NCBI GenBank assembly: GCA_943704525.1
Contig: CALSCQ010001917.1
Coordinates: 1 to 13,187 of the forward strand
DNA: 13,187 nucleotides
Direction: 5' to 3'
From: Pigoraptor vietnamica
Lineage: Eukaryota > Opisthokonta > Filasterea
This document shows positions 1 through 8,984 of this stretch, one piece after another. Every line of letters begins with the position of its first letter. Positions within the stretch are counted from its first letter, which is position 1. The translations under genes and the position numbers were made by a program. The notes beneath the pieces were generated by a model, which did no database searches, was not told where the DNA came from, and saw only the letters and a list, made by a program, of their open reading frames with translations.

Positions 1-82
1 TTTTTTTTGCACTCCCACAATGCTGCGCGCCAACAAATTCACGCACATTCTCACATGCGAAATGAAATGCGCGGCTGTCCAG

Positions 83-1426
83 GCAAGTGGATGACGAGAC
101 ACAAGCGGACGCGGGGAAAGAGTCGTACACGCGAGAGGAGGTGCTGGCGTTGCTGCGCGACAACATGCGGTCGACCGTAAATCTTGTCAGTTCTTTCTTC
201 GATGGGGAGTTGGAGCGCGAGAACGCATCGCTGCCGAAGGGGTCGACGGAAATTGATGAGGCGTACGAGGACAAGATGTTCGAGGACATTCGCGACGACC
301 TCCTGCGCTTCATATTTGCTGCTGCCGAGGCTCACCGGCAGGCGTCAGAAGCGAAGGTGCGTTTCACGCGATGCTATTGCGGCTCGTAGATCTCTGTTGA
401 AGCGACTCGGCTTGTGCACGTGGCTTTGCGGGTGTGTGCTGCCTCTCCATCGTGGGGCCCAAGTTAACCAAGGGATATCTGTGTAGGCGGTTTCGAGTCC
501 CGCTCCCACAGCTGCACCCGCTCCCGCCCCTACCCCCGCCCCCGCGACCATCGCGGAGGAGCCCGCAGCGGAAAGTGCGCCCGCACCGTCGGCGAGTGCC
601 CCGTCCAGGAGAGAGTCGGCCTCTGCGCCTCAGGCAGCCCAAAGTGCCCCTGCTGTGGGCGATGCGCCGCCGGTAGCCGCGTCGTCCGCGGGACGAAAGG
701 TTGGCAGTGGGCATGGGGGAACACTTTGAGCTGTCGATTGAGTTGTCGAGGGACACAAATGGGGAAAGCGGTCTTCCTCGTAGTCCTTCGCGTCAAACAT
801 GGACATACACAATCTCACACCAGGCGTTAACCGCACAAATACGCAGGTGTCCGAGGCCACCGGGCCAAAGGACAAGAAATCGAAGGAGAAGAGCGTGCGC
901 GTGGCGGACGTTGAGGCGGCGCCCAGGAAGGACGCGGCGTCTTCTCGGCCCAAGTCGATGTTTGGCGACGTGTCTGTTGTGAAGGAGGGCTTTATGGTCA
1001 AGCGCGGTGGGATGGTGAAGAGCTGGAAGCGCCGCTACTTTCGCCTCGCGGGAACGGACCTCAAGTACTGGGCGGGAAGCGAGGTTGGCTGTCGTGTAAC
1101 GTGCTGCTGTCGCAGGCCGTTCGTTCAGCGACGCCCCTTGCCGCGTTGTAACGGTGACTGCGCCTCTGGACGCCTTAATCGGTTGTTGAAGCTTCGTGAC
1201 ACGGTATTGATTGTTTGCTCAAACGCAGGACAAGGAACCGCTCGGCACGCTCTCTCTGCTCGACTGCATCGGGATCTCGACGGTCGACGGCGACAAGTAC
1301 AGCCGCAACAACTGCTTTGAGATTATGATGCCGGGACGCGACTATGTCTTCTGCGCCGACAGCGCACAGGAGCGCATCGAGTGGATGAACGCCATTCGCG
1401 ACGTCATGCCACCCTTCCTTAACTGA
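83..1426 (+). CDS. PH-domain protein, 5' partial, four exons in the window
   Basis: Proposed exons are 83-356, 487-699, 847-1083 and 1229-1426 (TGA 1424-1426), giving about 305 visible residues. The three introns (130, 147 and 145 nt) are all phase 0. The frame is closed by TGA at 63-65 with no ATG before the coding part, so exon 83 probably follows an acceptor (CAG 80-82) and the start codon lies upstream of the window. Visible order: an acidic, probably helical region (about 1-90), an Ala/Pro/Ser-rich linker (about 91-160), a Lys-rich stretch, then a C-terminal PH domain of roughly 100 residues. The PH start has the basic signature KRGGMVKSWKRRYF, typical of phosphoinositide-binding PH domains, and the end has the conserved Trp helix (RIEWMNAIRDVM). 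Membrane recruitment through phosphoinositides is inferred from the family. The N-terminal half is not recognised, so the protein cannot be named. Two donors read GTTGGC, which is unusual. Confidence 0.8.
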
Positions 1427-1656
1427 GATGACGCGGGTTGCGATCCCTGCGGTTTAGAGCCTTCACGGTACTCCTCCGGCTCAGCAAATATGCGTCTTGC
1501 GGCTGCTGTTGCGTGCGTCTTGTCGTTGCGCCTTGAGCTGTTGGCGTTGTCGTGCCGTGTGATATAAGCCATGTGCCTCACCAGCGACTGTCTTGGAATT
1601 ATAGCCGTGAATCTGACAATCGTTTTTAATGATATCGTTGGCGGCTTGTTCTTTCT
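1427..1656. other. Short intergenic region between convergent gene ends
   Basis: These 230 nt separate the stop of the PH gene from the stop of DNMT1. They should hold the two 3' untranslated regions and poly(A) signals. I see no canonical AATAAA on either strand, no gene and no clear repeat. Confidence 0.6.
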
Positions 1657-4600
1657 TTACGCGAGGACTGTAATCGCGGCAGACACGCCCTTCGCCGTCA
1701 TGGCTTTCTTGAGCTCGTTCCCTAGCGCGCGTGCGAGTGGCGGCGGCACAGCGTTGCCGACTTGGCGGTGCTTCTCGAGGATGGTACCGAAGAAGCGGAA
1801 GTGGTCCGGGAACCCCTGCGACCGCGCGCACTCGCGCACGGAGACGACGCGGTTCTGCTCGGGATGCAGCACCCGTCCCTGCTTGCCCATCGGCTCGGGG
1901 TTTGTGACGGTCGTGCTGAAGTGGCCGTCCCACTCGAGTCGCCCGTATAGCCCAGCCCACTCGTTGTGACGGCTGCCCGTGTGCGGAAGGCACCAGGGGA
2001 TCAGAGTGCCGACCTGCGCGATTACCGGAAGCACAATTCGCTCAGTCGACATGCGTTCAAATTGGCACACACGTACGCACACGCACACGCACACGCTCAC
2101 TCACACGCACACACACACACACATACACATATATACTCACAAATACCCACAGAACAGCCCACACACAACATTTGAAAGACTCGGGGGTCGCGCAAACGCA
2201 CGCATACGCACCTGCTTCCAGCGGTCGTCGTTGTCGCACTTGCCCGTCTCGGCGCAGATGCACACGCCCCTCAGGCCCCCCTTGGACGTGCGCCCCATTC
2301 GCTTGTCGTCGTGCGTGTACTGCAGCTTCGGGGCGACCGTGCCGTCCGAGAGGCGCACCTCCTTGTTGGGAAGGTCGCGCCAGTCCGACCCGGGGGCGCG
2401 CGGGATGTGGCAGATGCGCGCGTGGACGAGCGGGTTCATCGGCTTGCACACGTGATCGTACAGCACCGTCTGCGTGCCGCGCATGCTGCGGATGCGGCGC
2501 TGGAAGTCGCTGCGGGGCTCCGACTCGTACGGCATCTCTTCGACCGACGCGCCGTTCTCGACCTGCGGCAAGTCGCTCAAAATGTCGCGCACCGTCACGG
2601 GCGGGAGCGGCGCGCCCAGCGGGTTCTCCGGGCGGAATGTGAAGCGCATGCTGTTGATCAGAACCGTATCGGAACAGCCACTGGCCGGGAATGCGTGCGT
2701 GGGGACGGGGTACTGCGGGAGTGCCTCGCCTGGAGCGGCCGCCCATATGAACGCGCGCCGGCGGGTCTGCGCGACGCCAAACTCGCCGGCCTGCAGCACG
2801 CCGAAGCCGCACTGGTAGTCCATGTCAACGAGCGCGCGGAGGACGAGCTTGACGACGACGCTGTTCTTGAACGAGACAAAGTTGCGCACGTTCTCGAGGA
2901 GAAAGTAGCGCGGCCGATAGTAGTCGAGATAGGACAGGTACGTCACGACGAGCGAGTTCTTAAACTTGCTATACTCGCCGTGGTTGAAGCGGTTCATGCC
3001 GCTGTAGCCCTGGCACGGCGGCCCGCCCACGAGGCACTCGACCTCCCCTTTGAGAGGCAGGCGATGTCCGGTCGGGTCGGTCGGCACTCCGTCGATAATG
3101 CGGCGCAGGAGAACGTTGCAGTCGTCGGTGAACACGGCCGCGTCCGGGTTGTTGAGCCGGTACGCCTTCGCGGCGACCTCCTCAAACTCGATCGCCCACT
3201 CGGTCGCACATGCGCCGGACTGATGCAGGCCCTCGGAGAGACCGCCGCACCCGGCGAAGATGTCGAGCGTGCGCAGGGGTCGCTGCTGGGCGCCCGAAGG
3301 CATGGACGCCGAAGGGGTCGCGTCGGCCACTGACGCTTTTCCTTTACCCGCGGCCCCTTTGCCCTTGCCGCCCGCAGGCGCATCGTACAGGCAGCGCAGG
3401 CCGCTTCCGTCTCGCGACATCGGGGGCGGGTTGGCGGGGACATCGGAGCCGTCGTAGGCGTGGCGAAACACGAAGCGATGATCCTCCGCCAGGAACGTCT
3501 CGAGTGGGATGGGGACGTCGTCGACGTGTGCGACGGCCAGACGGCCCGCAATCGACGTCACGGGCACGGTCACTTCCTCTCCGCCCCAGAACAGCTCTCG
3601 TGCTCCGATCGACGCCATGCCCTCGAACGGCGTCTCTTCCACGCGGTACATGCGGAGGAGCGTGACGCGCGACTTGGAGACCCGCACAATCCGACCGACG
3701 GCGTACGGCAGCGGAGCGCGCTCGTTGCTGCCTTTGATGTTCTGGCTGCGCTTGCGGTAGAGCTCTGGGTACGTCACTTCGTCGCGCAGCCGCGCGTCCA
3801 CGGCCGGCGGCGCGTCCTGCGTGTGCCGACGCGCACGCGCCTCCTCGTACTGCTCGGCGTAAGATGGGATGGCATTGGCCGCAATGTAGACGTAATCGCC
3901 GGGACGGTACTCGACACCACGGTGGCGCCACCCAGCGACCGATTTCCCCTCGTAGTCGGTCGTTTCCGTAAAGACGTGCGTCTCGTGTTCCTCCTTCTTG
4001 ACGCGCGCCGCACACGCCCAGCACGCGCGGCTGCCGATCGGAACAGCGGCCTGCGGACACGGTGCGAGGGCCTCGGGGGGAATGTCGACGAATCGCCCGC
4101 TGCGCCCTTCGTACATTTTGTGGCAGAAGTACGTCTTGCCGTCGCGCCCTTCCGCTTCCTCACGCTCGCGCGCGGCAATGGCGGCTTCCGTGCCGCCCTC
4201 CGTTGCCCACGCGCTGCTCGGCGGGACAAGAGTGACGCTGACAACCCCGATGATGGCGTCGAGAGGGTTCTCGTCGCACGCCGTCTCCAGGAACACCTCG
4301 TTCTCGTGCGCCGTTTCCCCGAGCACCGTGTCGTTGCCGCGCTTGAGCCAGCGGCCGTGGAAACTCATGGCCCCGCGCGCGTCCCCAAAGAGCGAGACCA
4401 CCTGCGCAATCCAAAGCGGCTGCTTCGGGTCCGTCGGGAGAATCGAGACGTACGAGCCGACGCTCACCGTCGTGCCATCCACAACCGCACTCGCATAGTA
4501 CGTGCGATCGGCCTCCACCATGAGCGGCGCGCCCGCCCACGAAACCACGGCGGGGACCTGACCGGGCCGCGGGGCCGTCTTGCGAGGCGTGCCCGCGGCG

Positions 4601-6721
4601 CTCGCAACGGCGCTCTCGTCCTTCGACTCGTCCTCGGCGACGTCGGCCTCCGCTTCCGCCGCGTCGCGCACGGCCATATTTGGGCACTTGCGGCGCCGGC
4701 ACGCCTGCTTCTTGATGCCGGTCCCTCCAAATTTGGGCATGTCGCGGCAGTTCTCGCACTCGCCGCAGTCGGGCGACTGGCACACGTCGCAGACGCCGCA
4801 GCGGTTCTTGCGGGAGCGGTAGACGCCGTCCTTTTCCTCGATCTGCGCGTGAAAAAACGCGTCGAAGGCGCGACGGACGAGAGGCGTCGACGTTGCCATC
4901 ATGTCGCCCTTCTTCTTCGGCTTGCTCTCCCTCCGGGGCGCGCGATCGCCGCGGAGCCAGCGCCGGCGCATGCCAAGCGTAACGCCTGCGTACTCGATTA
5001 GCGTACGAATCGCGGGCGTAGTGACAAGCTGGACGTCGTCGCTGTCGGCGCACTCGTCGTAGCTCACGATTCGGTCCGTCACAAACTGCGCGTGGCGGAG
5101 GAGCGAGTCCTCCGTGAACAGCGTCGAGTTGGGCGCGGGCGTCGACTGTATCGTCGCAAGCAGCTCCTCAAACGAGCCCTCGGGATTGTCTTCCGCAAAC
5201 TCAATCACGACCTTGCTGAGGAACATGCGCTCGCGCAGGGGATCGATGATCGGAGCGTACGCGGGGTGCGGATTCGTCAGGAGGTACTCGGCACAGGGCG
5301 TGCTCACTCCAAGCACGGCGTTCGCGCCGCCGTCGAACCCAAGCACGTACCACTCGGTCAGGGGGCCCATCGAGTCGATGGGGACGCCGTCCGCCGCGCC
5401 GGGCGTGTCGTTCGTGAGAAACTTGATGTATCCGCTGGCGTACAGCTGCGCGCCGCTCTCGATAAGCCCCGTGTCGACGGCAACCATGTGCCCGCTGCTG
5501 TCAAACACGGCGTAATCCGCAAGGCGGTGGACGGGCTTCTCTGTAATGTCGCCGTCGCCGGCGCCGTCCAGCTGCAGGCGCGCGTCCGTCAGCGCAATTT
5601 CCTCGTCACGCACCGCGTCGTGGCCCATGCCCGGAAAGTTGCGGATGGAACCGTCGGAAAGGCTCTGCCGGCAGTCCGGACAGCGCTTCGTGCGAGGCGC
5701 ACGCGCACGGGGGACGCCCGCCGCGTCCCCTCGGTTGCCCCGATGAACCCGACCGCCCTCGGTATCGTCGTTGGCCCCAGTATCACCGTTGGCGTCGTCA
5801 GCATCCCCGCCCCATGCCATCTCACACTCGCCGTCCACATTCGACGGCCCAGCTCCGTCGTCAGATGCCGACTCCTCCTTAGCGAGGGCGCGCTGTTGGA
5901 CCAAGTCCGCGACAGTGCGCGCACGCTTCGGACGATTGTCGTCGCCCGGAGGCGAGGCGCTCTCGTCAGCCCCGTGGCCGTTGGACCCTTCCGAGCGAGG
6001 CCGCTTGTTCGCGGGAACATTGAAATTCACCGTGCACGTGATGTCACCCACAGTGACGGTCACAATGTTGGGATCGCCCCTGCGTACACGCTTTGGCTCA
6101 TGGTCGCACGCCGCGCCGTTTTCGCCGGTCGGTTCGTTTTCGACCGTGCGCTTGCGCTCGTTGGCGCCCGACGGGACAGCCGGTGAAGACGACAGCGCCG
6201 CCTCTGCGTCCGCGATAAAAACCCTTGACGCCGTGGCATACGCCCGGGACGTGATCACTCCACGCGCGAGGTTGTCGTCGAGGGCTTCCATGCGGCGCGC
6301 AAATTCCGCGTCCGCGTGCGGCACGAGCAACTGCAACAGATTTTGTCAAAGAATGAGTTCACAACCGCACGCACGTGCGCAAAACAGATATTCTTGTTGC
6401 ACTCAGCGGGTCGGAAGTATCGGCACATACCTCCTTCTTTCTCTGGATGCACGCTCGCTCGTCAATCTCGCCTCGTCGCACTTCAGCCTCAACGGCGGCC
6501 AATTTCGCGCGGACATCCCCGTCCCCGTTCGCAATCTGCTCGTCCGAGTCCCTTTCCACCTTCACCGGCGTACGCGCGGCAGGTGCATCGGCCCCCACAA
6601 CGGCTTTGGCCGTCCCGCGCCGGCCACTGGGACTGTCAGCGGAAGCCCCTTCGCCGAAGTCAAGCTGGCGACGGGGCAGGTCCTCGCTCCCACCGCCCAT
6701 CTCGACATCACCCCCAAGCAT
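1657..6721 (-). CDS. DNMT1: DNMT1, maintenance DNA (cytosine-5) methyltransferase
   Basis: Exons are 6721-6431, 6330-2212 and 2013-1657 (TAA 1659-1657), about 1588 aa against about 1616 in human. Both introns (100 and 198 nt) are phase 0. The start is the first ATG after an in-frame TAA at 6751-6749. Domains in order: DMAP1-binding-like helices (about 70-130, split by intron 1); basic nuclear-localisation clusters; replication-foci (RFTS) domain (about 310-555, with DTGLIE and [11 protein letters not shown]); CXXC zinc finger (about 608-646, [18 protein letters not shown], and KFGG); acidic linker; BAH1 (about 708-800); BAH2 (about 900-1060); Lys-Gly linker (about 1080-1095); methyltransferase. 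Catalytic motifs are present: DIFAGCGG (about 1120), PPCQG with nucleophile Cys about 1203, ENV about 1243, QTRRR about 1285, GNAVPPP about 1556. By family knowledge it methylates hemimethylated CpG in the nucleus after replication. No key residue is missing. I saw no canonical PCNA-binding PIP box. Confidence 0.96.
2065..2169. repeat. CA/TG microsatellite in DNMT1 intron 2
   Basis: An imperfect (CA)n tract with CACACG variants fills about half of the 198-nt intron (2014-2211) between the target-recognition part and the last methyltransferase motifs. In the transcript it reads as TG repeats close to the acceptor side. It explains the His/Thr-rich and Val/Cys-rich frames across it, which are not genes. 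Confidence 0.9.
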
Positions 6722-6827
6722 TTGCGCAGTGTGTGCGCCGGGTGGGCGTTAGGTCGAGGGCAGTGTTTGTAGAAACAGTTGTGTGTATGCGTGTGCGCGT
6801 TTCAAGTAAGCGTGTGGCTGTGGGCGT

Positions 6828-6858
6828 TTTCCCGCGCTCGGGGGCGCAGCGCGCCAAA
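6828..6858 (-). promoter_or_regulatory. Paired E2F-like sites upstream of DNMT1
   Basis: TTTCCCGC at 6828-6835 and GCGCCAAA (reverse complement TTTGGCGC) at 6851-6858 each match the animal/plant E2F consensus TTTSSCGC exactly, on opposite strands. They lie about 107-137 nt upstream of the DNMT1 ATG. DNMT1 is an S-phase gene, so E2F/DP control is plausible; binding is inferred. Confidence 0.5.
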
Positions 6859-7014
6859 AAGTTTGATTTAAGTAGTAATTTCTGAATTAGTAATTTCCGT
6901 GGTGCGCTCCGAACAAGGGAATAGTGCCGACGATGGCTGCGGGGGGGGAGTGAGTGAGGCAAGCGCGGAAATTCATGCTTCCAAGCGCACGTGAGAATAC
7001 GTTGGCCCACGCTT

Positions 7015-7269
7015 GCAAATGAGTTTTGTGTGAGCTCTCGCGTGATGTGCACATTGCCTACCGGCCCACACAGCGAGGAACGCCGCGATGACCGGCGCGG
7101 CGGGGTGCGCGACGACGGCCCGGTGGTCACCCCTTCCATCGATGAGGCAAATGAGTTGTGTGTGAGCTCTCGCGTGATGTGCTGCTTACCGGCACACACA
7201 GCAAGGAACGCCGGCCGTGATGACCGCGGCGGGGTGCGCGACGACGGCCCGGTGGTCACCCCTTCCATC
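7015..7269. repeat. Tandem duplication, unit about 130 bp, two copies
   Basis: Copy 1 is 7015-7146 and copy 2 is 7147 to about 7269. A 45-bp block is identical in both (7096-7140 and 7225-7269), and the first about 30 bp are nearly identical. The middle differs by several indels whose net effect is 3 nt, so frames on both strands stay open through both copies although the middle is frameshifted between them. No terminal inverted repeats or known element were recognised. A regulatory, noncoding or decayed-repeat origin is possible. Confidence 0.85.
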
Positions 7270-7353
7270 TAATAAGCCACATCTACCCGTGTAGCAAACG
7301 GCAGTAGTCAACTTTAAACCCCTTTACGCTCTTCGATACTAGAGACCAAGATG

Positions 7354-7376
7354 AAGCGCCTTTTTTTCAGGCGCTT
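7354..7376. repeat. Perfect 8-bp inverted repeat with 7-nt loop
   Basis: AAGCGCCT (7354-7361) and AGGCGCTT (7369-7376) are perfectly complementary around the loop TTTTTTC. Either strand could form a hairpin. The loop is longer than in the histone mRNA stem-loop and the stem sequence differs, so that identity is not supported. Function is unknown. Confidence 0.6.
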
Positions 7377-7876
7377 TGTACCGCTCTTTCGCGTCACGCA
7401 AACAGTGGGCGTACAAGACGTCCCCCATCCACGCAGTTGCCGACGCCGGCGGTTTCACTGGGCGTAACTCGGAACCGCAGTACGGCACCTCTGCCGACAT
7501 ACAACGCGACGCACAGTGCACGCAAAAAGCATGGCCAGCGGTGGACCAAGAAGCAAGAGTCGAGGGTACGCGCGGCGAGGCAAGTTACGGCGGCCTTTGT
7601 CACGCCTTGAGCGAGAATGCGCCGTGTGCTTGTGTCACGCTCGCAAAGTTTGGGACACGGAGAAACGCACGTCGCCGACCCTCGTCCTCGATCTAAGAGA
7701 TGATCTCGCGCCGTTCCTCACCTGCGGCGTTTTGTGTGCGGTATTAATGATACGAACTGAAAGCGCGCTCACACACACACACAAGACGGTTCACATTACA
7801 CTATCCACAAGCACAAGCGTACTTGCAACATACTGTCGAAAAAGATTAACTCACCAAAAAGTCGATCGCCGCTCAG

Positions 7877-8515
7877 CTAAAATTCCCGGCCGGGGCAGTC
7901 TTTTGCGCAGTTTTCGTATAACAACCCGCAGCCATCGCAGCGCCGACTGGGGCACTGGCAGCCGTCTTCGTCTATTAGGCGATCGCAGTACTCGCACCAT
8001 TCGCAGGGGCAGACAGCAGCATAGCCACCGCAGCCCCGGCAAGGGTCCTCCCATCGCATGCAGCCGCTCAGCGCTGCTTCGCGCGCATGTTCCCTCGCGT
8101 CGCGCGCCGCCTCCGCTTCGAACGGCGCCTTCTCCCACTCGGACATGTTTTCCCAAATTTGGCCGACCATTTCGGCCACCCCCGTAGTTCTCAATGCGCG
8201 GAGAGTGCGTTGCACCTTTGGCCGAACGTCGTCGACGAAGAACGCGAACGCAGACTTAGCAGGCCGCCGCCGCGCTAGTCGAACGAGCACGATGCGACGC
8301 AAGGGGATGCCAACCGCAGCAACTTCCTTGCGAAATGAGGCGTCCTCAATGTACTTGCGGTTGAACCGTGGGCGCAGGACATAGACGCGCTCGAAGCGCA
8401 AGATGGCGCGAAAGCGACTGCAGACTTTCGCGAGCGAGGCCACGTCCGAGCTGCGAAGGCGGGGGACAACGTGCTTAACAATGACCTCAGTAGGGAGTGC
8501 GGTGAAGCCCGCCAT
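7877..8515 (-). CDS. F-box / HMG-box / Cys-rich fusion protein
   Basis: A single exon of 212 aa. The start is ATG 8515-8513 in a good context (GACATGG), the first ATG in its frame; the stop is TAG 7879-7877. Residues about 3-43 look like an F-box (LPTEVIVKHVVPRL, then SLAKVCSRFRAI), the module that binds Skp1 in SCF ubiquitin ligases. Residues about 83-147 look like an HMG-box (RRPAKSAFAFFVDDVRPKVQ, then IWENMSEWEKAPFEAEA with the core Trp at 121), a DNA-bending fold. Residues 152-207 contain 13 cysteines in CxxC and CxC pairs (CPCEWCEYC, CDGCG), probably metal-binding, of no family I recognise. The likely role is a nuclear SCF substrate adaptor contacting DNA or chromatin; this is inference. 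It is divergent from the FIRRM-like gene with 469 nt between start codons. An upstream noncoding or coding exon cannot be excluded. Confidence 0.8.
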   Translation of the reverse strand: MAGFTALPTEVIVKHVVPRLRSSDVASLAKVCSRFRAILRFERVYVLRPRFNRKYIEDASFRKEVAAVGIPLRRIVLVRLARRRPAKSAFAFFVDDVRPKVQRTLRALRTTGVAEMVGQIWENMSEWEKAPFEAEAARDAREHAREAALSGCMRWEDPCRGCGGYAAVCPCEWCEYCDRLIDEDGCQCPSRRCDGCGLLYENCAKDCPGREF

Positions 8516-8984
8516 GTCGGCCGGTCTCGTCGTGCTCGAGGGGAAAGGGAGGGATGCGCAGGCGCACCGCACGGCGAACTTTGCGCGCGTAGTGAATTGC
8601 AGTGCCTTTCTTGCTTGATAACACTCCCAGTAGTGCAAGAGCGGACTTGTCTGAGGACGACGGTCGCTGGCAAATATTTTGGCGCGAGCGGGAAATTTGT
8701 ATCACGTGCCAGGGACAAGCACGCGATATGAGAACGTGAGCGGGAATTTCAGTGTATACTGTGAGTGAGAGTCTAAGAATCGTTTATGTGAGTCCCCTGC
8801 GTGTGGAGACGTGTGTGTGTATGTGAGTGAGTGAGTGAGTGTGTGTGTGCATGCAAGGACATTCACTCGGTCATTCGTTGGTCACCCCCTTCATCACAAC
8901 TCGGATGGGCCGCCCTCGGCGACCATTGCGCTGAGTGGGCGCAGAGTCGGGAGTCCCCTCACACAACAACAAACTCTTTCGAGG
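8516..8984. promoter_or_regulatory. Divergent promoter region between F-box/HMG and FIRRM-like genes
   Basis: The 469 nt separate two start codons facing away from each other, so this must hold the leaders and promoters of both. It contains the E2F-like pair at 8678-8695, a near match GCGGGAAT at 8740-8747, one CACGTG E-box at 8703-8708, and a GTGA/GT low-complexity tract around 8811-8850. No clear TATA box was identified. Confidence 0.65.
8678..8695. promoter_or_regulatory. Back-to-back E2F-like sites in the divergent promoter
   Basis: TTTGGCGC at 8678-8685 and GCGGGAAA (reverse complement TTTCCCGC) at 8688-8695 are two exact matches to TTTSSCGC in inverted orientation, 2 nt apart. Such overlapping or paired sites are common in S-phase promoters of animals and plants. 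They are 290-307 nt from the FIRRM-like ATG and 163-180 nt from the F-box ATG. Function is inferred. Confidence 0.55.

Larger units (their letters stand above)
6722..7876. other. Intergenic region upstream of DNMT1 and downstream of the F-box gene
   Basis: About 1.15 kb without a gene I can support. It holds, from left to right: GT-rich DNMT1 leader/promoter sequence; E2F-like sites near 6828-6858; an AT-rich patch (about 6859-6897) with the 8-mer AGTAATTT repeated 15 bp apart (6874-6881 and 6889-6896); a tandem duplication (7015-7269); an inverted repeat (7354-7376); a (CA)n run (about 7769-7783); and presumably the 3' untranslated region of the F-box gene. Several open frames cross it on both strands, but none has a recognised domain. 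Confidence 0.6.

Noticed and set aside
487-507. tRNA B-box-like sequence (GGTTTCGAGTCC)
   Set aside because: No A box, anticodon arm or acceptor stem could be placed around it, and the bases fit the coding frame of PH-gene exon 2.
2311-6186. Long plus-strand open frames opposite DNMT1 (2311-3333, 3460-5001, 5092-6186)
   Set aside because: They are antisense shadows of the DNMT1 coding strand in GC-rich sequence, with Arg/Ala/Val-rich composition and no recognisable domain.
6988-6993. CACGTG E-box upstream of DNMT1 as a Myc-type site
   Set aside because: The same hexamer occurs several times in introns and low-complexity sequence here, so it carries little weight.
7531-7740. Plus-strand ORF from ATG 7531 in a good start context
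   Set aside because: The protein has no recognised domain, its open frame runs antisense into the F-box CDS, and its possible splice exits end within a few codons.
8516-8638. Extension of the F-box protein upstream to 8638
   Set aside because: That frame begins with TTG and has no ATG before 8515, while the 8515 ATG has a good context and directly precedes the F-box.
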